NCBI RefSeq assembly: GCF_030272615.1
Contig: NC_081414.1
Span: 53,872,636 to 53,936,635, forward strand
DNA: 64,000 nucleotides
Source of the DNA: Cryptomeria japonica
Lineage: Eukaryota; Streptophyta; Pinopsida; Cupressales; Cupressaceae
Reading direction: 5' to 3'
The notes under the pieces: model-generated
Database searches by the model: none
What the model saw: only the letters and a program-made list of their open reading frames with translations
What the model was told of the DNA's origin: nothing
In this document: positions 34,415-46,582 of the stretch, in pieces
How the letters are laid out: the number at the start of each line of letters is the position of its first letter
Position numbering within the stretch: the stretch's first letter is position 1
Program-made: the position numbers and the translations under genes

Positions 34415-35606
34415 TGTAGCATCCTAAAATTGCGACACTTGCAATTTCGACTACATTTCGGTCTTCACGATGGCGACGCAACATGCAACCTGAATGGAGA
34501 CCCCAAAACTTGCTCATGACACTGAAAACTGCATTTTTAAAGCACCCTGGCCTGAACCTCCTTGCACCCTGCTGTCCCGGGAGGTGGGACCAGCGTGCCC
34601 AGCACCCTGGTCCCTGGGTCCTATTTTGGGCCCGATCTCCTAAGGGGTCTCGGGTCTTTTTGTTTGCAATTTGGAAATTAACTTTCCTGGTCGGCCTAAG
34701 GTCGGGAAAATCAGTCTATCAGCCCTAAATGACAAGTATATAAACTACATTTTCCTCTTTCATTCGACATGATGGAAAAAGCGTGGAAATTATACTCGAG
34801 CATTCAAGCATTCAAGCATTCCTTCAAGCAATTGATCATTTCAAGTCTCCATTCAAGGCTAAGTGTTGCATTGAAGACAAGGATTCAACCATTGAAGAGG
34901 AGATCACATACTACATGCTACAACATACAACATACAACATCTATACCTTCACACATAAGTATACAAAGATCCTTAGAACAAGGTATTAGTACTTGTTTTA
35001 CAGTCATTTACATTTATAGCTCTTGCTCATTTCTTGGTTAATTCCAAAACTGGGGTTTGACCTAAAGGAAAACCCCTAATCCCTAACCCCCCAATCGTCT
35101 TCGCTTTTCTGTGTGTAGGTTGCAGGTACGTGGCTGAAATTGAAGATCTGGAATCCTTGTGCAGAGACGAACAGATCCCCCTTCGTTTCGCGGATTTTTC
35201 GGAGGACCGTGGCGCCGGGCGCCATTGTCCTGACAACTTTTGCTCAAATTTGCAGGACAACGCCGTATCGACATTTTACTGCTAATTCCAGGTCCGCAGC
35301 TTCATCCTATATCCCTATCTCAGTTTATAAACGAATCTTTGTCACTTTCTATGCATGCTTAGCTTAATCTTTCTATCAACATTCTTTACAAAAGAGGGTA
35401 GCCTTGCTGTCTTAACCCTTGAAACACACTTAGCATCCAATCTTGCATTATGTGGGATTGGATCTTATGAGTTTCAACCCCTCTTTTGAATGTAAAGTCT
35501 CTCCCCTAAGTGAAAACCATCGAATCCTAGCGAACCTCCCTTCTCTCTCCTCGGAGTTGGAAGAGGGGAGAACAACTAGGGTTCGATCGCGATTTTCCGC
35601 TTTACA
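34415..35606 (+). repeat. Element C 5' LTR
   Basis: TGTAGCATCC...GCTTTACA. TATATAAA box at 34737-34744. It has one 31-bp GC-rich unit (about 34585-34622) where B has two or three, and a hairpin GGACCGTGGCG...CGCCATTGTCC at about 35204-35231. A TACAACA microsatellite lies near 34918-34940. Confidence 0.94.
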
Positions 35607-35609
35607 TTT

Positions 35610-35627
35610 TGGTGAACCTGACGTGAA
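35610..35627 (+). other. Primer-binding site of element C
   Basis: TGGTGAACCTGACGTGAA, three bases after the LTR, one base different from element B. Confidence 0.75.
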
Positions 35628-35984
35628 CATCCTTTCTAATTTTTCATGCTTAGATCTGAAAAAATTGATTACATTTCCATGTTTGATCTTTTGCAAAATT
35701 TTAGAGGTGATTGCATAAAAACCCTAAATTTTCTTTTTAGTAATTGAACTTGCAAAATGTCTAAATGTTAATGCTTGTTTCAGATCTTCCCTTCTATTAC
35801 AAATTATCAATTCATATTTGTGCTTTAATTCTAAAAATTAAGTGGTTAAGTGTCAAAACCCTAATTTTTAAAACCCTCTTGATTCAACCTTTGTCTGACA
35901 ATTTCACTGATCAAAACATCTCCAAATCAGCTGTAACTTTGGATTCCGCAATAAAATCACAATATCTGTCATCCTTGAAAATTT

Positions 35985-36040
35985 GGAAAAAAGTTGTGAG
36001 GACCGTGGCACCGAGCGCCATCGTCCCCGACATTTTTTCC
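35985..36040 (+). other. Element C leader hairpin 1
   Basis: GGAAAAAAGTTGTGAGGAC pairs with GTCCCCGACATTTTTTCC around a GCACCGAGCGCC loop. Confidence 0.6.
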
Positions 36041-36604
36041 GAAATTTCGGGAGCGAGATCTTACTGTGTTTTTCTGCTAAAATTCAGAATTTTGGCTGAT
36101 TTTATCAATTTTAACACCTTCAAAATTACAGTCAAAGTTGGTCTTGTGATTTCTTGGATTAAGGCTTCTAAACATTTAAAAATCATTGAAATTGAAATTT
36201 TGTGTCAAAATTGTGTTCTTACTATCCTAAATCTGAAAAGTGTGTTATCATTCATTAAAAATTTCAGTGCTTTATTCAAATTCTTACAATTTGTGACTTT
36301 TGAAATTAAGTGCTTAATTACAACAACTTTAATTTCCGCTTTCAAAATTGAATTTTGCGTGAAATTGAGTCAATTTTCAAATCTCAAAATTTGCATTGCT
36401 CTTGACATTCCCTCTAAAATCATCAAATTCAAAATTCCAGTTTCCCTCTCTTTTTCAAAATTCAAATTTTTGCATTTTTCGACAATCTTGGTAGGGTTCA
36501 ATTTCGAGATTGCAACTTTAATTTGGCCTATCTACAGATCGTAAAATCACTCAATTTTTTCAGATTAGCTCTAAAATCATCATACCTTTCATCCCTGCAA
36601 ATTT

Positions 36605-36664
36605 CAAAAAAAGTTGCAAGGACCGTGTTGCACTCCGGGCGCCACGGTCTTGGACATTTTTTCC
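36605..36664 (+). other. Element C leader hairpin 2
   Basis: Core GACCGTG (36621-36627) pairs perfectly with CACGGTC (36643-36649). The outer arms are AAAAAAAGTTGCAAG and TTGGACATTTTTTCC. The loop contains GGGCGC. Confidence 0.6.
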
Positions 36665-36777
36665 GAAATTTTGGGAGACTGTTGTGATTGCATTTAATAG
36701 CTTAAATCCAGAAGATTGGCTGATTTTACTGAAAATTGCTACCTCTAAATTCAAAATCTTCTCTCTCTTTCTAGTGC

Positions 36778-39700
36778 ATGAGTTTTACAACAATAAGCCC
36801 TACTTACACTATTCCCGTTAGACGAAGCCGTAGAATTAAGTCTTTCCAAGGTTTAACTACTGAGGAGATGGAACCTAATTTGAATAGCCTTTTTAACGAG
36901 GACATGGGTAATTCCTCTAATCCTCCTAATGATGAAGAAGCTCTCCATGAGGTTTCTGTAGAACAACTTTCGAAATTGGATAACCAATTTGACGATTTTC
37001 GACAATGGATGTCTCAAGAATACCCTGATAGTCAAGCTCTTCCTTTAATTGAGGGTCTAAAACGTATGCTTCAAAGTGATAAGAATGGAATTGATATTTT
37101 GCGTGGTATTGCACACATCGTGGATTCGAATGTGATGCCTATGAAGAGTTGTGCTGAAAATTTGGGTTATACACAACCTCCTACTCAAGTCAATCATTCT
37201 ATTCCTTTGACAACTTCTATTGCTAGCATACCTACTTTTACATCTAACATAATGGCTACTTCTACACAAGACATTCCTCCTATGATCACTAGTCATGGGG
37301 GCAACCCTTCTTCTTCAATTAACCCTCTTCCTTCATTTAATCCGACTTCTTCATTCATTCCTTCAATGAATGTCCCTATTATATCTTCACAAATGAACAT
37401 GATGCAAGGGGGCAATTCATTTAACCATTCCATTCCTCCTTGTAGTGTTCCTCCTGCCCAATCATCCCCTATGACTGACTATCATAGAGTCCCACCACCT
37501 TACTCTTTAACTTCTTTCAATAACATAACACCTCCATCTCAATCTAACACGTCCAATATGAACTCTTCGACTGAAGCGACCATTAACAATCTTGCACAAA
37601 CTGTCTCTTCTTTATAGCAACAAATTGCCTCTATGAATCAATCTAAGTTTAGTGTGCCCACATTTGATGTTGCGAGCCCACTCTCTCTTGACATTGTTCG
37701 AGCTATTCCTCCTAAACATGTTGAAATCCCGCATTTGAAGCTTTATAATGGTAAAGGTGATCCTTTAACACATGTTAAGACTTTTCAAACAATTTGTACT
37801 GATTTTGCTTATGACCAAAGGTTGCTTGCAAAACTATTTACTAGAACATTACGAGACAAAGCCTTACAATGGTATTGCTCATTGCCTTCTTATTCTATTA
37901 CTTCTTTCGAACAACTTGCAAATGCTTTCATTCAACAATTTCAAAACAATATAAGTCCTAAAGTTACTTTGATTGATTTAATGCATTGTAAACAAGGTGT
38001 TAAAGAAAAAGTGACTGATTTCATTGGTAGATATAAGCATTTGTATGCTCAAATTTCCTTTCCAGTGCCTGACAATGATATTCAAAGAATCTTCATTTCT
38101 AATTTACAAAAAAATATTCGAGACAAACTTCTGTTTTCTGAGTTTACTTCTTTCCAACAGTTGTGTGCCACTCTTCACAATTATCAACTGACTGTGAGTC
38201 AAATGGAACAATCACATCCTATGGCTCCGAGTGATAAGGGTGATAGCAGTCAACAACCATTTGGGAAGTTTAAACCGAATAGAGATTCCATCAAATTCAA
38301 TGAAAACATCATCAACAACAATGTGAATGCAGCATCAGGTGTGCCTCCTATTTCTAAATTTTTCAAGAAAGAAAGAAAGTATACTCCTTTGAATGAATCA
38401 TTGCATAGTATTATGAATAAGTTATTGGAACAAAATGTGCTTACTCTTCCTCCTATAAGGCAAATTGATCCTGCAAAGATTACTTCACCTTATTTTGATA
38501 ACAAAGCCTTTTGTCAATTTCACCGTCAGCCTGGGCATGATACTGAAAATTTTTTTTCTTTAAAGGGTAAAATTCAAGATTTGATTGATAACAATACTAT
38601 CTCTGTTTCTGGAGTGAATGATAAAGGCAACACATCTGTAGCTCCTCCTAACCAAAATCTTCAGATTTTCACTGATCCATTGCCTTCTCATACCTCTAAT
38701 GCAATTGAGGCTAATGATTCCTCTCTCTCATCTGATGGTCTTGTGTCTATGACTCCGAATGTGATTAACTTTGTAGAGCAGCAAGAAATCCCTAAAGAAC
38801 CTTCCATCACATTTGATTCTAGTGAAACCATTAGGGCACCTGATGGTCCTTTATACATAGTTGCAAAAGTCAAGAATATACCTTGCCGTGGAGTGCTTAT
38901 TGATCCTTCATGCATGGTTAATGTTATTACTGAAGAATTTCTTTTTACTTTACAATTGAATCAAGTGATATATGACAAAACAGATGTGATTGTGAAATTA
39001 TTTGATGCATTTTCTTCTCCTGCAATTGGTTCTATTACATTGCCTATTGAGGTCCATAACAAATCTCTTGATGTGAACTTTGCTATTATTCCATCTTCCG
39101 AACAATTTCGTGTGAAGCTTGGCTATCCTTGGCTATCTTCCATGAAAGCTATTGCTTCTCCTATTCACAAGTGTTTGAAATTTCCCCATAATGGTGAAGT
39201 TGTTACTGTCAATCATAGTCTCTTTAAACCAGCTGAAAGAACTTCTAGCGTTCCTATTGATTACTTTTGGCCTAAACAATTCCAATCTCTTCCTCCGCGA
39301 AGTGATCATCTTTTCAAATCTTATCAAAAGTGGAAAACAGATATGATCCTATCTCTAAGTGAACCTAGAACACCTAAACTTGACATTCCTATCATTCTTG
39401 AGAAGGAAGTTCTTCCTTTGAAAGATAAAACTAATATCTTTCCTCAAGAAGATTCCCAACCCATCCCTATGGATGTGACTATATCTATGCCTAATAAACC
39501 TTCTAAAAGTAGACCTATACCTCCTCATCATGATGGACTTGGTCTTCTTCCTAAACCAAATATTCCTCCTTTGTATGGAGCAGTCCCTCCTCCTTCCTTT
39601 TATAGAGAGAAGAGACCTTCTTCTTCTCCTATTATCTAGCCTAAGAGGCCACAACCTAAACACCCAAGTGCTAAGGATGAGAACATTCCTCCTCCTCAAT

Positions 39701-40206
39701 CTTCTCCACTTCCTACTAAGACTAGACAAAATCGTTCTGCACGTGAACGCTGGCGAAAGCGTCGTCTTAGAGCTCAAACTTTGCAATCTCCAAAAACACC
39801 TTCAACAAGAATTATTCCATTTTCTCCTCAGCCGGACATTGAGCCTAAATCTCCTAAACATAAGATGCATGATGGTCTTGATCCGGTGCGAGTTAAAGAT
39901 CCTATTTTTATAAATCTTGATGATGATATGGATGAAAATGTTATTCATGATGAAAATGTTACTCCTCTTGCTTCTGATAGTGAATATGAACTTGTTGATG
40001 TTGATAACCATTTATCTAATGAATTTTCTAAAGCACTTATCCTAGCTCCTAGACAAGAACAATGTGGCTCGGAACATGAACATAGCCCTTGTTTGGATCT
40101 TGTGATAGCTCCATCTGCTGTGTTGGATGTTCCTCCTCTAGCGTGTTCCCTGCCTTCCCGAAACATTGATCAGCAAGATCGGGGGGTAGATGACGTGCTA
40201 GACTAG
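36778..40206 (+). pseudogene. gag: Element C gag-protease-like polyprotein
   Basis: Orthologue of element B's frame, 1142 codons in a single frame from ATG at 36778, with in-frame TAG at 37615-37617 and 39637-39639. B has Gln at both positions. Domains in order: basic N terminus; Pro/Ser/Asn-rich linker to about residue 290; gag capsid domain from about 305; knuckle near residue 577, where the last Cys is Phe (CQFHRQPGHDTENF against ...EKC in B), so metal binding is lost; retropepsin-like domain near 707 with GVLIDPSCMVNVI; basic Arg-rich stretch near 980; acidic tail. Apart from the stops and the knuckle the two copies agree closely, so their ancestor had an intact frame. No polymerase follows in the 740 bp before the LTR. 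Confidence 0.85.
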
Positions 40207-40930
40207 TTTCATTAGCATAGCAGATTCTTTCCCTCTCTCTTTTGTTACTTCTTCTATATGTTATTCTCATTCTTCTCTTTGTTGTCCTTAGTGTTGTCTA
40301 CTTGAGGACGATGCAAAGCATTGAGATCTCTCGATCTCTCTCATGTTGACTCAAAAGACACATGTGTTCCCTTCTTCTAGGTGACCTTCCTTGATTGGGG
40401 AATGAAGAACAATTATGCATACATACATATGATATATATACATGAATTATCATACAGCATACTGACCCCGAGGAAAGCGAAGTCACCTCGTGCTTTGTGT
40501 TTTGTGTCTATTATCCTTGGGCTTACCTCACAATTGGGGGCTAAATCCTTGCGATAACGTGCTCCTTTCTCATTTCTTATATGTATCACTACATTAAAAC
40601 AATCACCCCCGGTGAGGCGTGTGCGATCGCTTTAACGTAGGGGGGCATACATCCCGTTCATATCTTTTCAAGATACTTGAGAATTTCTTGGCAAATTTAA
40701 CCTTGCCTTGAGAATTTTTGATATCTTTCTTGCATGACTCGTAGTGAGGGAACCTTACTACTGACAGTCATGGTTCTTCCTCGTGATCTTCCCTTTTACT
40801 TTGTCAATCAAAGTCGTAAGATCCTTAGTCCACTGGGGGCTTGGTGTATCTTGCCTCCTTGACGTGGTGAAAGCCTTTCAATATTGTTTCCTTGTACTTT
40901 ACCGGAAGTATGAGCATACATACTCCCGCT

Positions 40931-40945
40931 AAAGTGGGGGCTAAA
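40931..40945 (+). other. Polypurine tract of element C
   Basis: AAAGTGGGGGCTAAA ends directly at the right LTR. Confidence 0.8.
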
Positions 40946-42137
40946 TGTAGCATCCTAAAATTGCGACACTTGCAATTTTGACTGCATTTCGGTCTTCACG
41001 ATGGTGACGCAACACGCAACCTGAATGGAGACCCCGAAACTTGCTCACGACACTGAAAACTGCATTTTTCAAGCACCCTGGCCTGAACCTCCTTGCACCC
41101 TGCTGTCCCGGGAGGTGGGACCAGAGCGCCCAGCGCCCTGGTCCCTGGGTCCTATTTTGGGCCCGGTCTCCTAAGGGGTCTCGGGTCTTTTTGTTTGCAA
41201 TTTGGAAATTAACTTTCCTGGTCGGCCTAAGGTCGGGAAAATCAGTCTGTCAGCCCTAAATGACAAGTATATAAACTACATTTTCCTCTTTCATTCGACA
41301 TGATGGAAAAAGCATGGAAATTATACTCGAGCATTCAAGCATTCAAGCATTCCTTCAAGCAGTTGATCATTTCAAGTCTCCATTCAAGGCTAAGTGTTGC
41401 ATTCAAGACAAGGATTCAACCATTGAAGAGGAGATCACATACTACATGCTACAACATACAACATACAACATCTATACCTTTGTACATAAGGATACAAACA
41501 TCCTTAGAACAAGGTATTAGTACTTGTTTTACAGTCATTTACATTTACAGCTCTTGCTCATTTCTTGGTTAATTCCAAAACCGGGGTTTGACCTAAAGGC
41601 AAACCCCTAATCCCTAACCCCCCAATCGTCTTCGCTTTTCTGTGTGTAGGTTGCAGGTACGCGGCTGAAATTGAAGATCTGGAATCCTTGTGCAGAGACG
41701 AACAGATCCCCCTTCGTTTCGCGGATTTTTCGGAGGACCGTGGCACCGGGCGCCATTGTCCCGACAACTTTTGCTCAAATTTGCAGGACAGCGCCGTATC
41801 GACATTTTACTGCTAATTCCAGGTCCGCAGCTTCATCCTATATCCCTATCTCAGTTTATAAACGAATCTTTGTCACTTTCTATGCATGCTTAGCTTAATC
41901 TTTCTATCAACATTCTTTACAAAAGAGGGTAGCCTTGCTGTCTTAACCCTTGAAACACACTTAGCATCCAATCTTGCATTATGTGGGATTGGATCTTATG
42001 AGTTTCAACCCCTCTTTTGAATGTAAAGTCTCTCCCCAAAGTGAAAACCATCGAATCCTAGCGAACCTCCCTTCTCTCTCCTCGAAGTTGGAAGAGGGGA
42101 GAACAACTAGGGTTCGATCGCGATTTTCCGCTTTACA
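40946..42137 (+). repeat. Element C 3' LTR
   Basis: 1192 bp, same ends as the left copy. TATATAAA box at 41268-41275. Confidence 0.94.
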
Positions 42138-42142
42138 GTCAT

Positions 42143-43411
42143 TATACTCAGTCATGTGATAGCAGGCTATGTGGACTCGAGAAGGACGATGGAAGTCAAT
42201 CAAGAAAGGGGGATGAAAGACAGAAGATATGAAAGTGAAAGAGCTTCTTGTGCATTATCATCATTGAGCTTTATTATGGCAAGTAGGTTATGACAATCGA
42301 GGCATATGTTTGACCCAGAAAGTCATTGTACCTATTTGCATGGAGATAAGACAATCACAAACAAGGAATGCCCTAGTTCACACTAGACTCATAGTGTCCT
42401 CATATCCTTGGACAAATCATAGCATTACTAAGAGACAATCCACAGACAACAAAGAAAAATAGGTGACGATACCCCATCCTCACCTTTCTAGTCAAAGACA
42501 TCCTAGAGATAGAATCTCTAGTCAGGGACATCCTAGAAAAGCTAAAAGACATGTCACCAGAAAGATAAAATCAAAAGAGAATCAAGACTCGACACCAACA
42601 TCCAATGTAGTCCTCAAGTTTAGTGTCTCTTGTCACTTGTATAAGTCTTATTTGATTGTGGTCACAATGTTTACTTTCACAGAAAGGATAGATAGCACTG
42701 AACCACAATGTTGTCTGAGTCTATTGAAAGATTTGATTTGTTGAAGCCCATTGTTGTTGTTGTGTCTCATCTGAAACTGACTGAATCCATGAAACTGATA
42801 CTTTATTGTGGAGAAGATGAAACTTTATTGCAGATCTGTGATGCAAATGTTGCTTTATTGCAGATTGTGCACGGATAGACTGAAGGAAGCTAGAAGAAAC
42901 TATACTCCTCAAAACATGTGATGTTTTCAGTTCCACACCCATTACTAGATGTAGGATTTGCCTTAGCCACAGATAGGATCTAATTTATTATGGATGGAAA
43001 GGGAGGTGAAAATGAAGGTTATTATGAATGGCGAACCAATCTTGGGTAGATCAATAACAAGCCATGATGGAAATGGGTATGTTTATTATGAATGAATACG
43101 TTGTGAGTGTGTGCAAAGTGAAAGGATGAAATGGAATCTTGAAGGAGGGATGAGCAATGTCTCGATGCATGGCACTGGTGACCCAGTTTTCACCATGGTA
43201 CTTGCCCATGGTGCCACCGAAGTGGTTTTCACCATTGGACAAAATTATTTCTCTTTACTTTTTTCGATTTTTCAATGTTTTTTATGTCACAAGGCACCTG
43301 TTTGCTAGGTTTTCACCAAGTAACGATTTTTTTTGTTTTAGAATTTTTTTTTGTATTTTTTAATTTTTTTGAATTTTTTTTGTATTTTTTGAATTAGGAT
43401 ACTCTGAAGAG
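42143..43411 (-). other. Element D 3' untranslated region, inner part
   Basis: Continues element D after C. No coding domain seen. Near 43180-43330 are short direct repeats around GTTTTCACCA, and at 43330-43400 a T-rich stretch of TTTTTTTGTATTTTTTGAA type lies just after the integrase frame. Confidence 0.6.
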
Positions 43412-44530
43412 CTATGTGTAAAACCTACGAAGGTGCATGCTATTGATAGGATCCTCTAAAGGTTCACCTTCTATAGTTGAGAGCTGATATGCCCTAGATC
43501 CATATGCTGTTGTAATGATGTAAGGACCAAGCCAATTTGGTTCGAACTTGCCCTTCTTCTCTCTATCTTGCTGATTTTTGGGGTTTTCTCTGAGAACCAA
43601 ATCACCTACCTCAAATGTGTGAGGCTTGACCTTGTGATTGTAGCTGCGACTCATTCATTGTTGGTAAGCCTTGAGATGATTAAAAGCAGTTTGTCTTCAT
43701 TCATCCAGTAGTTCAAGCTCTTGTAAGCGAGAGACCCTATAGTCTTCATCACTGATGATGTTTTGCAAAGAGACTTGTAAAGAGGGTAGCTCAACCTCAA
43801 TAGGCAAGATGGCTTCAGTGTCATAGACAAGTGAATAGGGCGTAGCTCCTATAGGTGTGTGGACACTTGTGTAGTAGGCCCAAAGTGCAGGATTAAGCTG
43901 GATATGCCAATTATGGCCAGCATCGTCGACTATCTTTTTTAGGATTTTAAGGATTGTCTTATTAGACGCCTCAGCTTGACCATTACCTTGGGGATAATAT
44001 GGCGTGGAGAAATGATGTGAAATATGGAAGCGGTCATAGAGTTCACGAACATCCTGGTTTTTGAAGGGATGCCTGTTATCAGTGATAATGGAAACAGGAA
44101 TACCGTATCGACAAATGATATAGTTGAGAATGAACGTAGCAATCTATTTTCTAGTGACTTGTGTGAGAGGCACAACTTCAATCCATTTTGTGAAATACTC
44201 TGTGGCAGTGATAATGAATTTATGACCATTGGAAGAAGGAGGATGAATCTTGCCTATGAGATCGAGTCCCCACTGACAAAAGGGCCAAGGAGACGCAATT
44301 GGTTGAAGTTCTTGTGCTGGCGCATGTATGAGGTCTCCATGAATTTGACATTGCTTACATTTCTTGACAAACTAATATGAGTCCTTTTCCATATTGGGCC
44401 AGTAATATCCAGTCCTGATGTGTTTCTTGGCTAAGGTAGGACCACTAGAATGTGGACCACATATCCCTTCATGTACTTCATGTAACGCAATATGAGCTTC
44501 ATCACTTTCTAAACATCTAAGAAGAGTGCC
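43412..44530 (-). pseudogene. pol (integrase): Element D integrase
   Basis: Integrase inserts the cDNA copy into the chromosome. Reading the minus strand from about 44530, the HHCC zinc-binding module is visible (HEVHEGICGPH, then CKQCQIHG). The catalytic core follows with the first Asp in WGLDLIGKI, the second in PVSIITDN and the Glu in NGQAEASNKT, so D-D-E is complete. The C-terminal frame 43654-43412 has the GPY/F-type module (FEPNWLGPYII). The core is interrupted by TAG in place of a sense codon after KDSY and again after VTRK, and the pieces lie in more than one frame, so the enzyme is dead. A different-frame 96-codon frame at 43939-44229 is a shadow of this domain. Confidence 0.85.
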
Positions 44531-44539
44531 ATCTAGACC

Positions 44540-45415
44540 TCACCAATATAGGATACTAGCTAAAATGACATATCGAGAGGATTGGTGAATGAAAGTGCGA
44601 TGTTGGTTATTCGATAAATCAAGAGGTAGCGTATTGTCACTAAGGTATGTGAAAATGGAACCATATAACTGGGACTCGGGACTGACAACACATATCATCT
44701 TAGTAGGAATGATTTCATATGAAGGAACCAAAAGGTTATCCACCAAGAACTCATAATGGGTCTCATTTGGAGGTAGATCAATCAGTGAAGCAATTATAGC
44801 CATGACATCTGTGGCGCGATTCTGCTCTCTTGGTATCTGCTCAAAATCTATCTTGGTGAAGTGTTGTTTTAAGTCATCCACCATTTGTTTGTAAGGCATT
44901 AATTTTTCATCTTTTTTTTGGTAATCATCAGTTGCTTGACGAATTACAAGTTGAGAGTCCTCAAAAACACGAAGTTCCTAGATCTTCCACTGAACTGCAA
45001 TATGTAATCCAGTTGTTAATGCCTCATATTCCACTATATTGTTAGTGCAAGGAAATGATAAGCGGTATGATTTTGGTATAGAATCCCCTTGAGGAGTTAT
45101 AAAGAGGATGCCAGCTCCTACCCCATGCTGCATGTATGAGCCGTCAAAGTACAGTTGCCATGGCTTTGCATGTGACATTGTTAAAATGGATTCATCTGGA
45201 AATTCTGAACTTAGAAGAACATCATCTATCATGGGAGCATCTACTAATTGATCTGCAATGGCTTGTCCTTTTATTTCTTTTCTATCCACATACTCGATGT
45301 CGAATTCACTTAGGATCATTACCCATTTGGCTAGTCGCCCAATTAGTGTTGCTTTATTGAGAAGGTATTTTAATGGATCGATTCTTGCAACCAACTTAGT
45401 CTTATGAGTGAGCAT
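44540..45415 (-). pseudogene. pol (RNase H): Element D connection and second RNase H
   Basis: After a connection segment (LAKWVMILSEFDIEYVDRK) comes a second, archaeal-type RNase H that removes RNA from the hybrid: LYFDGSYMQHGVGAG (first Asp), NNIVEYEAL (Glu), and in the continuation VFEDSQLVI (Asp) and ATDVMA (Asp). A stop between 44978 and 44940 splits it. Having this domain in addition to the ordinary RNase H is a hallmark of Tat-lineage gypsy elements. Confidence 0.85.
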
Positions 45416-45430
45416 GTAATGTCGTAATTT

Positions 45431-46490
45431 CTACGAAGCAAAGACCATGGCGAGACATGCACGCTCAATTGGTGTGTAGTTTAGTTCATATCCCACAAAT
45501 GTGCGACTGATATAATACACTGCTTTTTCCTTGCCCTCCGCAATTTGTTGTGCTAAGAGTGCCCCTAGTGCTATTGGAGTAGTTGATATGTATAGTAACA
45601 GAGGCTGATCTAGAACTAGTGGCATCAAAACTGGCGGATTCAGAAGATAATCTTTGAGCATTTGGAAATCTTGTTGACAGTTATCATCCCATTTGAATTT
45701 GATGTTTTTATGTAGCAAGTGCTGAAAAGGATTACACTTATCTGCAAGTTGTGCTATGAATCTTCATATGGACTGGAGTCTGCCTTGTAAAGACCGAAGT
45801 TGACTGATATTTCTTGGTGGTTGCATCTCCAAGATGGCCTTGACTTTTGCTGGATCTTCTTCGATTCCTCTTTTGGATACAATAAATCCTAGGAGCTTCC
45901 CGGAGGTTACTTCAAAGACACATTTCTTGGGGTTTAATCTTACTTTGTATTTTTCCAACCGATCAAAGATGACTGAAAGTATGTCTAAATGTGTATTTCT
46001 GTCTATTGATTTTCCCAAGAGGTCAGCGACATAATCTTCCACAGTTACATGCATGAGATCATGAAAGATAGTAGTCATGGCTCTTTGATATGTAGCACCT
46101 GCATTTTTTAGCCCAAAGGGCATGACATTCTAGTAGAAAGTTCCCCAAGGACAAGTGAATGATGTTTTGTGTTGATCCTCAGGTGCGATCTTTATTTGAT
46201 TATAACCAGAGATTCCATCCATCAACTATAACATTTCATGACCTACTATGAGATCGACAATCAAGTCAATATTTGGTAATGGGAAGTCATCCTTTGGACA
46301 AGCTTTGTTGATGTCTCTAAAATCTATACATATTCTGATGCTGCGATCTGGTTTACTAACAGACACTAAGTTGGAGATCCATTCAGGATAATCAATTGGG
46401 CATATGAATCCGACGTCCAATAATTTCTCAAGCTCTTCTTTGACCAATAATGCAACTTGTGGATGCATCTTTCTTAATTTCTATTTCACT
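45431..46490 (-). pseudogene. pol (RT): Element D reverse transcriptase and first RNase H
   Basis: The polymerase copies RNA to DNA. Recognisable motifs on the minus strand are EELEKLLDVGFICP, SIRICIDFRDINKACPKDDF, a stop before LMDGISGYNQI, a stop inside the segment before NVMPFGLKNAGATYQ, then EDYVADLLGKS, LNPKKCVF and LLGFIVSKRGI. The catalytic YxDD is YVAD here, a single-base change that removes the first Asp. Downstream (45718-45431) the first RNase H has LLYISTTPIALGALL in place of the Asp-containing strand and KAVYYISRTFVGYELNYTPIERACLA, so it looks catalytically degenerate, as usual in Tat elements. At least four stops interrupt this stretch. Confidence 0.88.
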
Positions 46491-46582
46491 GGTTTTGCCC
46501 CCAGTTTAATTGTCAAATGATGCATTACCAAATCTGGGTCTAATCCAGGCATATCAGTGTATGACCAGGCAAAATTGATTTG

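Larger units (their letters stand above)
34415..42137 (+). mobile_element. Element C: gag-only (TR-GAG) gypsy element
   Basis: Same family as element B, in the opposite orientation, inserted in element D. LTRs of exactly 1192 bp each (34415-35606 and 40946-42137) and a perfect target duplication GTCAT (34410-34414 and 42138-42142). Order: LTR, primer site, leader with two hairpins, gag plus protease-like frame, purine tract, LTR. No polymerase. By eye about 29 LTR differences, mostly transitions. Being inside D, it must be younger than D. Confidence 0.95.

Noticed and set aside
43939-44229. 96-codon minus frame
   Set aside because: Out of phase with the integrase; the real core motifs (TDN, QAEASNKT) are in another frame.
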